From contig NZ_JAHZIJ010000002.1 of NCBI RefSeq assembly GCF_019443105.1, forward strand, positions 248,001 to 312,000: a stretch of 64,000 nt of DNA, read 5' to 3'. Below the pieces are notes generated by a model. The model was not told the DNA's origin and searched no databases. It worked only from the letters and a program-made list of their open reading frames with translations. Shown here piece by piece: positions 36,463 to 44,985 of the stretch. A program made the position numbers and the translations under genes. Source of the stretch: Paenibacillus oenotherae. Lineage in GTDB: Bacteria; Bacillota; Bacilli; Paenibacillales; Paenibacillaceae. Positions within the stretch are counted from its first letter, which is position 1. Every line of letters begins with the position of its first letter.

Positions 36463-36544
36463 GAGCCCGCTTCTCGCAGCTCGCCTCACAGCTCGCCTGG
36501 CTCGGCGTTTGAAATTATCGCTCCCTCTCAGCATCCGGCCACTA

Positions 36545-38005
36545 TTACGGGCTTCTCCCTGCTATATAGTCAGCCGTGCGGATCGCCAGGGCAATTGTCG
36601 ATAGTGTCGGATTAGCTCCCCCCGTGCTCGGAAGCACGCTATTATCAGCAACGAACAGACCGGGAACGCCATGAATCTGACCGAACGGATTTGTTGCTGA
36701 AGTCGCGGGATGAGCCCCCATCCGGCATGTTCCCGATTCATGGCTGTCCGCTCCCGGCGGAAGCATGCATATGCCAGGCGGCTGTATGACCGCACCCCAA
36801 GCAGCGGCTACCCGCAGCAAGGTTTGCCTCATTTGCGCAATAACGGCCCAATCCTGAGCGCTATAGGCGAATTGCACCCGTATTTCCGGCACCCCATATG
36901 CATCCTTCTTATGCGGATCCAGAGAGACTCTGTTCTCATAGCGCGGCTCCACTCTGCCGAAAGCATTCAAATCCAATTTCTTTTCAACCGGCATGCCCAT
37001 AGGGTATATCTGAATTTGGTAAGGATGGCCATTCGTCTGGGGAACCAGCAGCGCATATGGAAATGCGGCGAAGCTGATTCCGCTGGCGAACCAATCCGGC
37101 CCCATCTGCACACCGGTCCGCACATAAGAGTGATTCCACAAGTAACGGCCGATATTGGCTCCTGGAATCGCTGAATTCAGAAGCAGCCTCGGGGTTTGGA
37201 AGGTGCCGGCCGCTAGAATGACCGTCTTGGCCCGCAGCCTGAATGACCGCTTGTCCGGCCTCATCACCTCGACGCCGCTTGCCCTGCCGCCGCAAGTGAG
37301 GATACGAACTGCCCTGGCGTTCATGGCAAGATCATAGGGGCGAAGTTCCAAACCTTCGCCGAAGAAATCGATGGAGCTGAAATAAACGTCGGAATTGATC
37401 GTCCCATCGTAATTGAGCGGCTCGAAATCAAGTGCTCGCGGCGCGTATTGAGCCTGTGGAAAACCATTGTTCAGCAGCCCGTTCAGCAGCGCTTCCCACA
37501 TCGGATATTTGAATGCAAAATAGCTCCGTACGTTCATAGCCCGTTCGGCAACTCCGAAATAATAGTCCAGCTCGCGTCTCGGTACAGGCCAGCAGGCAAG
37601 CTCGCCGGAATAGGGACGGGGGGCAATCGCCGTCCAGAACAGCGTTCGCCCGCCGAACGCAATGACCTGCATCGCACCGGAGAAATCAGGGGAGCTGCCT
37701 TCAACCGGCTCCTTGACAGCGCGCAAAAAGCTTGCGAAGCGGGATTCACTGGTCAGTGTGCTGACATTGCGTGCATGTGTATTGAGAAGAGTATCGCCGG
37801 CCTCCACCACACCGATCGTTTTGCCGCTCCCCCACCTCTGGCATAATCGCCAAAGCGCCGCGCCGCCCCCTGCACCTGACCCCACAATGAGAGCGTCATA
37901 GTCTCTATGCTCCATCTCCTCAAGCGGCGTCAATGGAATCCAGTTCGGCTGAATCGGCTCTGCAGACTGCGGGCACATGGGAATAGACTGCTGCGCTGAT
38001 TGCAT
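36545..38005 (-). CDS. GMC-family FAD-dependent oxidoreductase
   Basis: This 486 aa protein has the Rossmann FAD-binding loop GSGAGGGAALWRL (residues 42-54), a second FAD-contact segment AFGGRTLFWTAIAPRP, and the C-terminal GMC module with SHESGTCRMG and the FVADNSVLPSTGGANPT stretch. GMC enzymes oxidise alcohols or sugars; the pattern is closest to the family that includes bacterial gluconate/sorbosone-type dehydrogenases and pyranose oxidases, and the substrate is unknown. There is no twin-arginine signal at the N-terminus. It stands alone, with foldback repeats on both flanks, and is divergent from the ThuA-like gene. Confidence 0.9.
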   Translation of the reverse strand: MQSAQQSIPMCPQSAEPIQPNWIPLTPLEEMEHRDYDALIVGSGAGGGAALWRLCQRWGSGKTIGVVEAGDTLLNTHARNVSTLTSESRFASFLRAVKEPVEGSSPDFSGAMQVIAFGGRTLFWTAIAPRPYSGELACWPVPRRELDYYFGVAERAMNVRSYFAFKYPMWEALLNGLLNNGFPQAQYAPRALDFEPLNYDGTINSDVYFSSIDFFGEGLELRPYDLAMNARAVRILTCGGRASGVEVMRPDKRSFRLRAKTVILAAGTFQTPRLLLNSAIPGANIGRYLWNHSYVRTGVQMGPDWFASGISFAAFPYALLVPQTNGHPYQIQIYPMGMPVEKKLDLNAFGRVEPRYENRVSLDPHKKDAYGVPEIRVQFAYSAQDWAVIAQMRQTLLRVAAAWGAVIQPPGICMLPPGADSHESGTCRMGAHPATSATNPFGQIHGVPGLFVADNSVLPSTGGANPTLSTIALAIRTADYIAGRSP

Positions 38006-38067
38006 CTTCCCTCATCCCTTTCTATGCATGTAAGCTGAACGATTGAAGGGAACTTCCAGGCTGCTTC

Positions 38068-38199
38068 GCAGGGGGATGTTCTTACGATCGCTGTTGTTCC
38101 CGGAATTCTGGAATTTAAGCAGCTCATAATGGAATTCCGGGTACACAGGCGAGCGCTGACGCTTCTCCAGAATCATTCCCCTGCTCTGCTCTGTTGTTC
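38068..38199. repeat. Foldback interspersed repeat, family 1, copy 2
   Basis: Inverted copy of the element at 21,063-21,202. Terminal repeats are GGGGGATG (38,071-38,078) and CATTCCCC (38,174-38,181). The left central arm TTGTTCCCGGAATTC (38,094-38,108) is intact, while the right arm (from 38,132) has changed after GAATTCCGGG. It fills much of the 357 bp between the divergent GMC and ThuA-like genes. The remaining part, 38,200-38,362, shows no gene or clear promoter. Confidence 0.85.
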
Positions 38200-38362
38200 T
38201 ATCTCTAGTTCAACTTATGCAGGATCCCTGGCACTCACATATATATTCCCGGCAAGGGGCCCTCATGTACGACAGCCTGATTAAAAAATAGGCATTAGCG
38301 CGGGAACTGCATATACTGTTACCAAAGCATGCAACAAAGCAGGAACGGGAGGTTCAGTCGCC

Positions 38363-39091
38363 ATGCCGACAAGCGCCAACTTCAGAATTAAAGGGTACGA
38401 CAGTTCCAGCCTGTTCGCACAGCGCGCCAAAAAGGCGCTTATTGTTCAGGGCGGGTTTGCAGGACATCACCCCAAGGAAATTGCCGCCCTCTTGGCGGGA
38501 TTGCTGGTACAGGCACAATTCGAGGTCGAAATAGCGGATTCGCTGGACGTCTTTCTCGATAAGGAAAAGCTGGCAGCGGCGGATCTCATCGTCCCGGTCT
38601 GGACGGGCGGCCAGCTGACTCCGCCTCAGCTGGATAATTTGCTGGAAGCTGTCAGTATTGGCGGATCCGGACTGGCAGGTGTGCATGGAGGGATTACAGA
38701 CGCTTTTCGCTGCGAGGTTCGTTATCAGCAGATGGTTGGTGCGCAGTATGTCGTGCATCCCGGTGATCTGAAGGCCCATTACCGCGTGAATTTCACGAAA
38801 GTTCCCAGTCCGATTACAAAGGGCTTGTCTGATTTTACGGTGACGACCGAGCAGTATTATATGCTGGTCGATCCGGCAAATATCGTCCTTGCGAATACGT
38901 TCTTCCCTGTCGCGATTCCGCCGGAGGTATGGAGACCGGTAACAATGCCGGTCGCCTGGGTCAAAATGTACGGCAAGGGCCGCGTTTTCGCCCATACTTT
39001 AGGCCATTTTCCCGAGACGTTGCTTATTCCTCCGGTGCTGGCGATGACAAGGCGCGGGCTATTGTGGGCTGCGCGGCAAGCAGCATTGTAG
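38363..39091 (+). CDS. ThuA-like domain protein
   Basis: This 242 aa protein matches the ThuA-like glutamine-amidotransferase fold: KKALIVQGGFAGHHPKEIA near the start, LIVPVWTGGQLTP, and the nucleophile-position segment GGSGLAGVHGGITDAF, followed by YVVHPGD and the Glu in TTEQYYM. ThuA-like proteins occur in sugar utilisation clusters; some act on trehalose or glucose derivatives. The catalytic cysteine of true amidotransferases is not present, as is usual for ThuA. GGGAGG precedes the ATG. It is divergent from the GMC oxidoreductase, which suggests a shared carbohydrate role, and convergent with the germination operon (7 bp apart). Confidence 0.87.
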   Translation: MPTSANFRIKGYDSSSLFAQRAKKALIVQGGFAGHHPKEIAALLAGLLVQAQFEVEIADSLDVFLDKEKLAAADLIVPVWTGGQLTPPQLDNLLEAVSIGGSGLAGVHGGITDAFRCEVRYQQMVGAQYVVHPGDLKAHYRVNFTKVPSPITKGLSDFTVTTEQYYMLVDPANIVLANTFFPVAIPPEVWRPVTMPVAWVKMYGKGRVFAHTLGHFPETLLIPPVLAMTRRGLLWAARQAAL

Positions 39092-39098
39092 ATGCTCT

Positions 39099-40226
39099 TT
39101 ATTCGCGCTGCTGACCAGGAGCTTTGAGCCAGCCCTTCAGTAAAGTTACCGCTGCCAGCAGGAGCACCGGAATCATATAGACGACGCCCACCCACAGGGG
39201 ATGAACGACGAATACCATTTCTTCCCATTCCTGCATTGTGGCGGGCAATGTCATCGCCAGCAGCATGGCAAGCAGACAGATCGGATTCGTCAGCATCCGG
39301 CTGTCCTTGATGTCGAACACTTCCGCGATTAGTGTCTGTATAGCGAACAGCGTCACTGTCCCTTTCATGAGAGAACCGAGAATCATCGTCATACCGGAGA
39401 TTGATTCAATCCGTTCGATAATATCGCCAATCTCAACCAATTGCGCCAGGGTGAACAGTGAATATTTTTTCTCCGCCGCAAATGGGCCAAGAGCCATAAT
39501 CGTACACACTGTTGACAACATTAATACAACTCCGCACCCGATCATCGTCCAGACCAAAGCTTTGTTCAAGCCTTTCAATTGTTTGATCCCCGCATAAGGC
39601 AGCACAAGCGCAAACAATATCACTTCTCCAAAGGGGATGCCAAATGACAAATAGGTTCCCAGCAGTAAGGGCTTGTATCCATCCGGGAATATAGGCCGCA
39701 GAAATTCCGGGTGATAGCTCGGGATCAGCAGCACCAGAACGACCAGCCAGAATAGCAGCATAATGATCACAAGAATAGAGAATATCCGGGCAATCGCCTC
39801 AATGCCGGAGCGAAGCAGCAAGGCCGCAACGATGTACATGAGCCCCATAAATACGTATGACGGTGTTTCAGGCATCATCATGCTGTTCATAAATCCCGCC
39901 ACATCGAGAAAAATTCCGGCGGCCATATGGAATGCCATCGTCAGCATCAAACCGGCAATGGCCACAGTAGGCCAGTATCCGACCAGCTTCCTGCTGTAGC
40001 CGATGAAGGTGAGCCCCGCGTGCTTGCGCTGCAAAAATATGATGACCTGAAGCAGCAAAATGCCGATGGCCATCGCGATCAGAATCGATATCCATGCCGC
40101 ATTTTTAGCCATCGTCACCAAAGGTCCCGGAATAATAATAAGCACCGAGCCGATGAGGTAGCCGAAGAACAAGAATACCATCTGCATATTGTTGATCGTT
40201 TCTTTGCCCTTCATCATTGTCATCAT
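39099..40226 (-). CDS. Spore germination permease, GerB type
   Basis: This 375 aa protein has about ten membrane helices and matches the GerAB/YndE permease family (APC superfamily). Characteristic features are the short cytoplasmic start, the FFGYLIGSVLIIIPG first helix, and the GIPFGEVILFALVLPY helix in the middle. B subunits bind the germinant in GerA-type receptors. The start codon overlaps the stop of the small D-like gene by 4 bp; an ATG three codons later is better spaced from GAAGGG. It is the last gene of the operon gerA-gerC-gerD-like-gerB. Confidence 0.9.
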   Translation of the reverse strand: MMTMMKGKETINNMQMVFLFFGYLIGSVLIIIPGPLVTMAKNAAWISILIAMAIGILLLQVIIFLQRKHAGLTFIGYSRKLVGYWPTVAIAGLMLTMAFHMAAGIFLDVAGFMNSMMMPETPSYVFMGLMYIVAALLLRSGIEAIARIFSILVIIMLLFWLVVLVLLIPSYHPEFLRPIFPDGYKPLLLGTYLSFGIPFGEVILFALVLPYAGIKQLKGLNKALVWTMIGCGVVLMLSTVCTIMALGPFAAEKKYSLFTLAQLVEIGDIIERIESISGMTMILGSLMKGTVTLFAIQTLIAEVFDIKDSRMLTNPICLLAMLLAMTLPATMQEWEEMVFVVHPLWVGVVYMIPVLLLAAVTLLKGWLKAPGQQRE

Positions 40227-40459
40227 CCCTTCAATGCTTGGACAATCGCCCGGGCCGGTGCAATCAGAACAAGATCGACAAGTGTATGCAAATCCGGCAA
40301 TTCCTGCACCAGCAGATAGTCAATGCTCGCATACAGCACAAGCAGCATGATTCCGGCATACACCAGCTTCGAGCGGGACGTCATCTCCATCAGCTTTCGC
40401 AGATCGGTAAGAAGCGCAATGCTGCAGATCGTCATCAGAACCAGCAACTTCTCTATCAA
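40223..40459 (-). CDS. Small membrane subunit of a germinant receptor (D-subunit-like)
   Basis: This 78 aa protein has two hydrophobic stretches (about 5-20 and 32-50) and sits inside a gerA-gerC-gerB operon. Two-helix D subunits of similar size (such as GerKD or GerUD) are known to modulate GerA-type receptors, so a D-like role is likely from context rather than clear sequence match. The start is a TTG with AGGAG 9 bp upstream. Its stop overlaps the start of the B gene. Confidence 0.75.
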   Translation of the reverse strand: MIEKLLVLMTICSIALLTDLRKLMEMTSRSKLVYAGIMLLVLYASIDYLLVQELPDLHTLVDLVLIAPARAIVQALKG

Positions 40460-40471
40460 TGGTACACGCTC

Positions 40472-41656
40472 CTACTTCGTTTGAAAGGATTTGCCGACCG
40501 TTGTCAGTGTACTCTTCAGATCAACAGAAACCTGGATATCAAACGTGCTTTCCGCAAACCGGCGTTCCCAATCCGGTTTCCATTTCTTCCAAAGTTGGGG
40601 TTTTTCCCGATAAATTCGGTTGCCGAGCCCGAGCAAATCGATCCCTTTCTTCTGCAGCAGAGAAATAATCTCATGAAGCTGATCTTTTACCGACTGCTGT
40701 ACTTCCCGTCTAAGCTTCAACTCATCCTCACGCGTTTCAAGTTTCGTGTACTTCAATGTTCCGATATTGCCCGTAACTTTAACCTTCAGCACAGCATGGA
40801 TGGCGCCGCCTTTAACTGCAAGCTTCCAATTCGTACGCACCTTCTCAACCTCAATGTTCTCAAAGCCCCGGCGTTGTTCATTTTCGGAGGGGACAGACAG
40901 AAATTGAAGCACGCCCTTCCGATATTGATTGGTCAATATCGTCAAACTTTCCATTTGCTTTCCGTTCAGGCTGCCGACCATTTTCCCTTCCTTGATCATT
41001 GCTGCGCCAGCGATTGGTATCGAGGATGAACTGCCCTTCGCGCGGCTGGCGAGGGGAATCGCAACATTCGGCACCTCGCTCCTGAGATAGTGAGCCAGAC
41101 TCAATAGGTTAATATCCGCCGTTTTGCCTGCATTCCTTGCCACCGCCTGCTGAATCCGGTTCAGTTGCTGGCTGACGGTCTGTTCGATTTTGGGCTTCAC
41201 CTTCAAGTAGCCGCCAGCTTTGCCCCGCGTGACCTGAACCTTCGTTGTTAACCGGGCCTCATGATCCCGGTAGAAATATTCCAGCACTGACCCGATATCC
41301 TCCTTCCTCGCCACATCCTCGCCAAGCAGAATCACCCGCATATGCGCCCATTGCGCACGACGCCCAACCTGAATCGTAATGTCCCGAACAGCCTCGAAGA
41401 GCGTTTCATCCTCTGTCTCAATAATGACGTAAGACAAAGTGGAACCTCCTCCTTGTGTGCTGGTTTTCTGCGCTGGCTTATAGATCTGGGTCGTAAGCTT
41501 GTACTTGTTCCCTTTCGTTTTGTCGATGGCAACACCCATTACAAACCCTTTCTCCGGTAATTCAGCCCGATTCCAGCACCCGGACAGAAGGGTCGCAGCA
41601 AGGCCGGCAAGGATAATTAGCAAGAGCTGTTTCTTCATAATCGCCCGTCTCATCAT
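40472..41656 (-). CDS. Spore germination lipoprotein, GerC type
   Basis: This 394 aa protein has a lipoprotein signal ending LLSGC (Cys27) and then CWNRAELPEKGFVMGVAIDK, which is the Ger(x)C family opening. The C-terminal half matches the GerAC domain. C subunits are exposed on the outer face of the spore inner membrane and are needed for receptor function. The ATG overlaps the gerA stop codon (ATGA); an ATG six codons later (41,638) is an alternative start. Confidence 0.92.
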   Translation of the reverse strand: MMRRAIMKKQLLLIILAGLAATLLSGCWNRAELPEKGFVMGVAIDKTKGNKYKLTTQIYKPAQKTSTQGGGSTLSYVIIETEDETLFEAVRDITIQVGRRAQWAHMRVILLGEDVARKEDIGSVLEYFYRDHEARLTTKVQVTRGKAGGYLKVKPKIEQTVSQQLNRIQQAVARNAGKTADINLLSLAHYLRSEVPNVAIPLASRAKGSSSSIPIAGAAMIKEGKMVGSLNGKQMESLTILTNQYRKGVLQFLSVPSENEQRRGFENIEVEKVRTNWKLAVKGGAIHAVLKVKVTGNIGTLKYTKLETREDELKLRREVQQSVKDQLHEIISLLQKKGIDLLGLGNRIYREKPQLWKKWKPDWERRFAESTFDIQVSVDLKSTLTTVGKSFQTK

Positions 41657-43170
41657 TCATTAGACTGCGGCGCTTGACCCGTTCCTTGCTTTCGCTGGGA
41701 AGCACGGTTCAAATATTGGATAGGGGCTCGAATAAATACATTCAATAGCTGCTGAGGACCTGACCAATGGATGGTGCTAATATAATTCTGTCCTAGCGTT
41801 CGCAGCGTCATCATATGCCACAGAATAACTAACAAGCCGATCAGTATTCCGAAGCCCCCCATGAAGGAGGCCATTACCATCATCGGGAATCGGATAATTC
41901 GCAGCGCGATTGCCATATTGTATTGGGGGATAGAAAAGGAAGCAATGCCGGTCAACGCTACCATAACCACCATTATAGGAGAGGCGATCCCTGCGTTGAT
42001 CGCCGCTTCACCAATGACAAGCGCTCCAACAATGCTGACGGCAGACCCGACTGGCCGAGGCAGCCGGATTCCGGCTTCCCGCAATAGCTCGAAGAAAAAT
42101 TCCATTATCAATGCCTCTACAAAAGCCGGGAAAGGGATGCCTTCACGAGCGTCGAGAATGGCCAGCAGAAGCACGGTGGGGATCATCTCCGGATGAAAGG
42201 TTGTCAATGCGATGTAGATGCTGGGCAATGTCAGCGCCAGGAAAAAAGCCACTATTCGCACCCATCGGATCATCGTAGCACCCAAGGTCCGCTGGTAGTA
42301 ATCTTCAGAGGCTTGAAGCATCTCGACGAATAAACCAGGACATATCAGCATGGAGCCGCTGCCCTGCGCCAACACAACAATTTTACCGTCTATCAATGAA
42401 GCGACCGCGACATCCGGACGCTCTGTGATGCGATACTGCGGGAATGGCGAGTACAAGGAGTCCTGAATCAATTCCTCAATATAGGAGGTCTCCATAATAT
42501 CCAGTTCCTTCACTCTGCCGATTCTGCTCTTGAACTCCGCCAGCAGTTCCTCATTAACGACGCCCTTCAGGTAGAGATAAGCAATCGTTGTCCGCGTCTC
42601 CCCGCCGCCTTCAAGCATGACCAGCTTGAGCTTGGAGCTTTTCAGCCGGATTCGGAGGAGGGCAATATTTTTCTGCAAATTTTCAACTGTGCTCTCACGC
42701 GGCCCCTGCACGACCGCCTCGTTCACGGGCTCGGAGATTTGCCTTGTCTCCACACCGGTCGCCGGGAAGCAGAGCGCTTTGTTCCAGCCATCATACAGGA
42801 TGACGACATACCCATCGAGCACTCTGTTAACGGCAGCGTCCAGATTGTTTACGAGCTCTGCCGATTGTGCGTTTACTCCCTTCTGCTCGAAGAAATGGAT
42901 GATGCTTTCCGTCGTTACCTCTGTTCCAGGACCAACCTCATGAATGACCATATCCTGAAGTACACTCTTCATATAGTTCACTTGCTTGTTCATCACGATC
43001 GTATCAAAATAATAGGACACTGCGCTGCGCGACATATCCGGTCCATATTGCCACGGTAAAATAGACAGGTCATGGCAATCGCCCAATATCTGCTCCATCC
43101 GTTCTCTATTCTCCTCAAGCTTGCAAGAAATCGGAGTTGGTTGCGCATTGGAGGACTTGGCTGCATTCAT
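41653..43170 (-). CDS. Spore germination protein, GerA type
   Basis: This 505 aa protein matches the GerA family. A soluble N-terminal region (to about 285) is followed by 4-6 membrane helices. Segments such as GDCHDLSILPW, IEELIQDSLYSPFPQ, LIDGKIVVLAQGS, ITERPDVAVASL and RLPRPVGSAVSIVGALVIGEA are typical of A subunits. GerA-type A subunits assemble into a membrane channel that responds to nutrient binding. It is the first of four overlapping genes; the other three are the C, D-like and B subunits. A forespore (SigG) promoter is expected, but I could not place one convincingly. Confidence 0.93.
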   Translation of the reverse strand: MNAAKSSNAQPTPISCKLEENRERMEQILGDCHDLSILPWQYGPDMSRSAVSYYFDTIVMNKQVNYMKSVLQDMVIHEVGPGTEVTTESIIHFFEQKGVNAQSAELVNNLDAAVNRVLDGYVVILYDGWNKALCFPATGVETRQISEPVNEAVVQGPRESTVENLQKNIALLRIRLKSSKLKLVMLEGGGETRTTIAYLYLKGVVNEELLAEFKSRIGRVKELDIMETSYIEELIQDSLYSPFPQYRITERPDVAVASLIDGKIVVLAQGSGSMLICPGLFVEMLQASEDYYQRTLGATMIRWVRIVAFFLALTLPSIYIALTTFHPEMIPTVLLLAILDAREGIPFPAFVEALIMEFFFELLREAGIRLPRPVGSAVSIVGALVIGEAAINAGIASPIMVVMVALTGIASFSIPQYNMAIALRIIRFPMMVMASFMGGFGILIGLLVILWHMMTLRTLGQNYISTIHWSGPQQLLNVFIRAPIQYLNRASQRKQGTGQAPQSNE

Positions 43171-43276
43171 GCTGCCATCACCTTCCCTTCACCGCTTTTT
43201 AATGAACCGTATTATTTGCAATAATTGAGAAATTTATGTATTTCCCCGAAAGGCTTGTTCATTTACGGCCAATAAA

Positions 43277-43329
43277 AAAAATGAGTATGAAAAAAGCGCG
43301 CTGCAGGCGCCTCTTTCATACTCATTTTT
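43277..43329. terminator. Bidirectional terminator between gerA and the downstream gene
   Basis: AAAAATGAGTATGAAA (43,277-43,292) pairs perfectly with TTTCATACTCATTTTT (43,314-43,329), a 16-bp stem with A and T runs at both sides. It would stop transcription of the minus-strand gene at 43,420-43,857 before it reaches gerA. Confidence 0.85.
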
Positions 43330-43419
43330 ATACGTGCACGCGTATTAGTGAACCAAGAACTGGGGCCCTGTCTGGGCGCCGTCCATTATACATACAGGAA
43401 AAGGAAATAAATCAGCGGA

Positions 43420-43857
43420 TCATTTCCTTTTTCTGCTATTTTTAATAAGCGTCATCCTTCTTGAATGTCGAAGCCACGAATAATAGGACTTTAAATCCCG
43501 TAGTTCTATAGTCTCTGACATCCGTCCTAGAAAGGTCACGACGATCATTTTGTGAAGAGGATTTCCAGCCAGATCGGTTTCCTTCTCCAGAGCGGAGAAC
43601 TCAGCAACAAAGACGAGATCGTCATCAATTAAATATACATCCTCTTCATTGCGGTAGTAGGGCTCAATTCGCCCTTGCTTCAAGCTTTGCCACATAAAAT
43701 CCGCAATATCCTCAAAGCCGGTTTTTTCGCTTTCCACACGGTCCGACCAACGGATTTTGGCATGGTTCGTGATGACGATATCCGCCACTTTCTTGTCGCC
43801 TAACACGATGTGAAACGACTCGTAAGTGTTCCACCTTTCCGTCATTTTGTCTTTCAA
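43420..43857 (-). CDS. Hypothetical protein
   Basis: I do not recognise this 145 aa protein. It is mixed alpha/beta with KKVADIVITNHAKIRWSDRV near the N-terminus, a pattern seen in small conserved Firmicute proteins, and an acidic middle VYLIDDDLVFVAE. The C-terminus is basic (RHSRRMTLIKNSRKRK). The start is non-ATG: GGAGG lies 6 bp before a TTG (43,857) and 3 bp before a GTG (43,860); the first ATG is too far. It has its own sigmaA promoter and a terminator, so it is monocistronic. Confidence 0.75.
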   Translation of the reverse strand: MKDKMTERWNTYESFHIVLGDKKVADIVITNHAKIRWSDRVESEKTGFEDIADFMWQSLKQGRIEPYYRNEEDVYLIDDDLVFVAEFSALEKETDLAGNPLHKMIVVTFLGRMSETIELRDLKSYYSWLRHSRRMTLIKNSRKRK

Positions 43858-43924
43858 CACGAACCTCCCCTTTCCGGTGAAAAATAGGTCTAACTATCTA
43901 TACCATATATCTATATACGCTTTC

Positions 43925-43952
43925 ATTGTAGCATGCCTGTCCGATTTTTCAA
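43925..43952 (-). promoter_or_regulatory. SigmaA promoter of the 43,420-43,857 gene
   Basis: TTGAAA and TACAAT are separated by 16 bp on the minus strand. Transcription would start about 60 bp upstream of the TTG start codon. Confidence 0.75.
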
Positions 43953-43999
43953 CAGTAAAATAAACTCACCCCATTATTGTAACATTTTGGATTGGAAAT

Positions 44000-44045
44000 A
44001 ACAAAAAAAAACAGGCTCCCGTTCCTACCGGCTTCGGGCGCCTGT
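44000..44045 (-). terminator. Intrinsic terminator of ylbG
   Basis: CAGGCGCCCG pairs with CGGGAGCCTG and is followed by a run of nine T on the minus strand. It lies directly after the ylbG stop. Confidence 0.85.
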
Positions 44046-44049
44046 ATGA

Positions 44050-44313
44050 TCACAAACTGTAAAACCGAGACTTGTCCGGCTCATTGCTGCTGTACTCGGT
44101 CTTAATCTCATTGCGATACGAACGTTCAACCTTCTTAACGAAAGAAAACCGCTGAATGTTGCGCACAATTTCATCTGCTCGGTCTGCATTCATATACATG
44201 ACTACATAATGCATCTTGCGGGACATGTAATGAACCGTTCCGTATTTATCTAATGACCGGGCCGCTTTGAGATCGCTGACCCAAACAATGTAACCAACGC
44301 GCTCCGAAAACAT
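44050..44313 (-). CDS. ylbG: YlbG family protein (DUF2129)
   Basis: This 87 aa protein matches YlbG: VGYIVWVSDLKAARSLDKYG, then YMSRKMHYVVMYMN. YlbG is a small cytosolic protein of unknown biochemical role that is conserved next to ylbF in Bacilli. It follows ylbF by 24 bp and is the last gene before a strong terminator. Confidence 0.9.
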   Translation of the reverse strand: MFSERVGYIVWVSDLKAARSLDKYGTVHYMSRKMHYVVMYMNADRADEIVRNIQRFSFVKKVERSYRNEIKTEYSSNEPDKSRFYSL

Positions 44314-44337
44314 ATAAGCCCTCCGTCCGTCTCCCTC

Positions 44338-44874
44338 TTATCCGCAGCCGCCGCTGCTGCAGCCGCATGAACCACCGCTGCCGCATCCCCCTCCGCCTTT
44401 GGCAAGCGGGTCATTGCTGGGCACCTTGATGGTATCCGATACTGAACCTGCGATCTCGCTCGCAATACTGAATAGCAAATCGTCGACTGCTTGCTCAGCC
44501 GCCTTGAACCGGCTGACACATTCGATTTCATTCAGCTGAAGCTCAATTGCTTTCACTTTATCCTTGGCCGAATGATAATCGGGATGAAATCGTCCGAATC
44601 GCTCACACTCTGTGAACAGCTCTTTGGCCTTGTCGAACTGCCGCACAAGTGAATGAACGGTGGCATCCCCATCTACGATTCTCTTCCAATATGCATATTC
44701 GGCAACTTCAGCCGATTGGTTGATCATATCGCCCAGCTCATAAGCGTTAAGGAGCAGTGTGCCCATATCGATGGTTGAAGATAAAGCTCCGTCACCTTCA
44801 AGCGGCAACCCATTCCATTCATTCCAAGTGAATTCTGCTTGTCCTGTCGCTGACATTGCTTGCACTGCATCCAC
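44338..44874 (-). CDS. ylbF: YlbF family protein (RicF) with cysteine-rich tail
   Basis: This 178 aa protein belongs to the YlbF/YmcA family, which with YaaT forms a complex affecting RNase Y activity, sporulation, competence and biofilm formation. The helical core includes LLNAYELGDMINQSAEVAEY and FDKAKELFTECERFGRFHPD. The C-terminus is a Gly/Cys tail (GGGGCGSGGSCGCSSGGCG) with four cysteines that may hold part of an Fe-S cluster, as reported for the complex in B. subtilis. AAAGGGG lies just upstream of the ATG. ylbG follows. Confidence 0.9.
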   Translation of the reverse strand: MDAVQAMSATGQAEFTWNEWNGLPLEGDGALSSTIDMGTLLLNAYELGDMINQSAEVAEYAYWKRIVDGDATVHSLVRQFDKAKELFTECERFGRFHPDYHSAKDKVKAIELQLNEIECVSRFKAAEQAVDDLLFSIASEIAGSVSDTIKVPSNDPLAKGGGGCGSGGSCGCSSGGCG

Positions 44875-44985
44875 CCCTTTACTACTGAATTAAACCTCTG
44901 CCCACACACTATCATACCATATGAAGGGTTAAAAAAGGTAGAGTAGCGTTGCAGCCGCCTCCTCCTGCCCTCAATTGCCGCCCCA

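Larger units (their letters stand above)
35932..36544. other. Intergenic stretch with terminator, tandem repeat and interspersed repeat
   Basis: No gene is supported in these 613 bp. They hold a terminator (36,048-36,076), an 8-bp tandem repeat (36,235-36,258) and a 195-bp interspersed repeat (36,268-36,462). Just after the latter, GCTCGCCTCACAGCTCGCC shows a further short GC-rich direct repeat. Short open frames here follow the repeats and have no ribosome sites. Confidence 0.7.

Noticed and set aside
36098-36534. Small open frames between the LysR and GMC genes
   Set aside because: They run through the interspersed repeat, lack ribosome sites, and their sequences follow the repeat.
43171-43276. 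SigG promoter before gerA
   Set aside because: TGCAAAT and CATTAA-like sequences are present but spaced wrongly for a forespore promoter.
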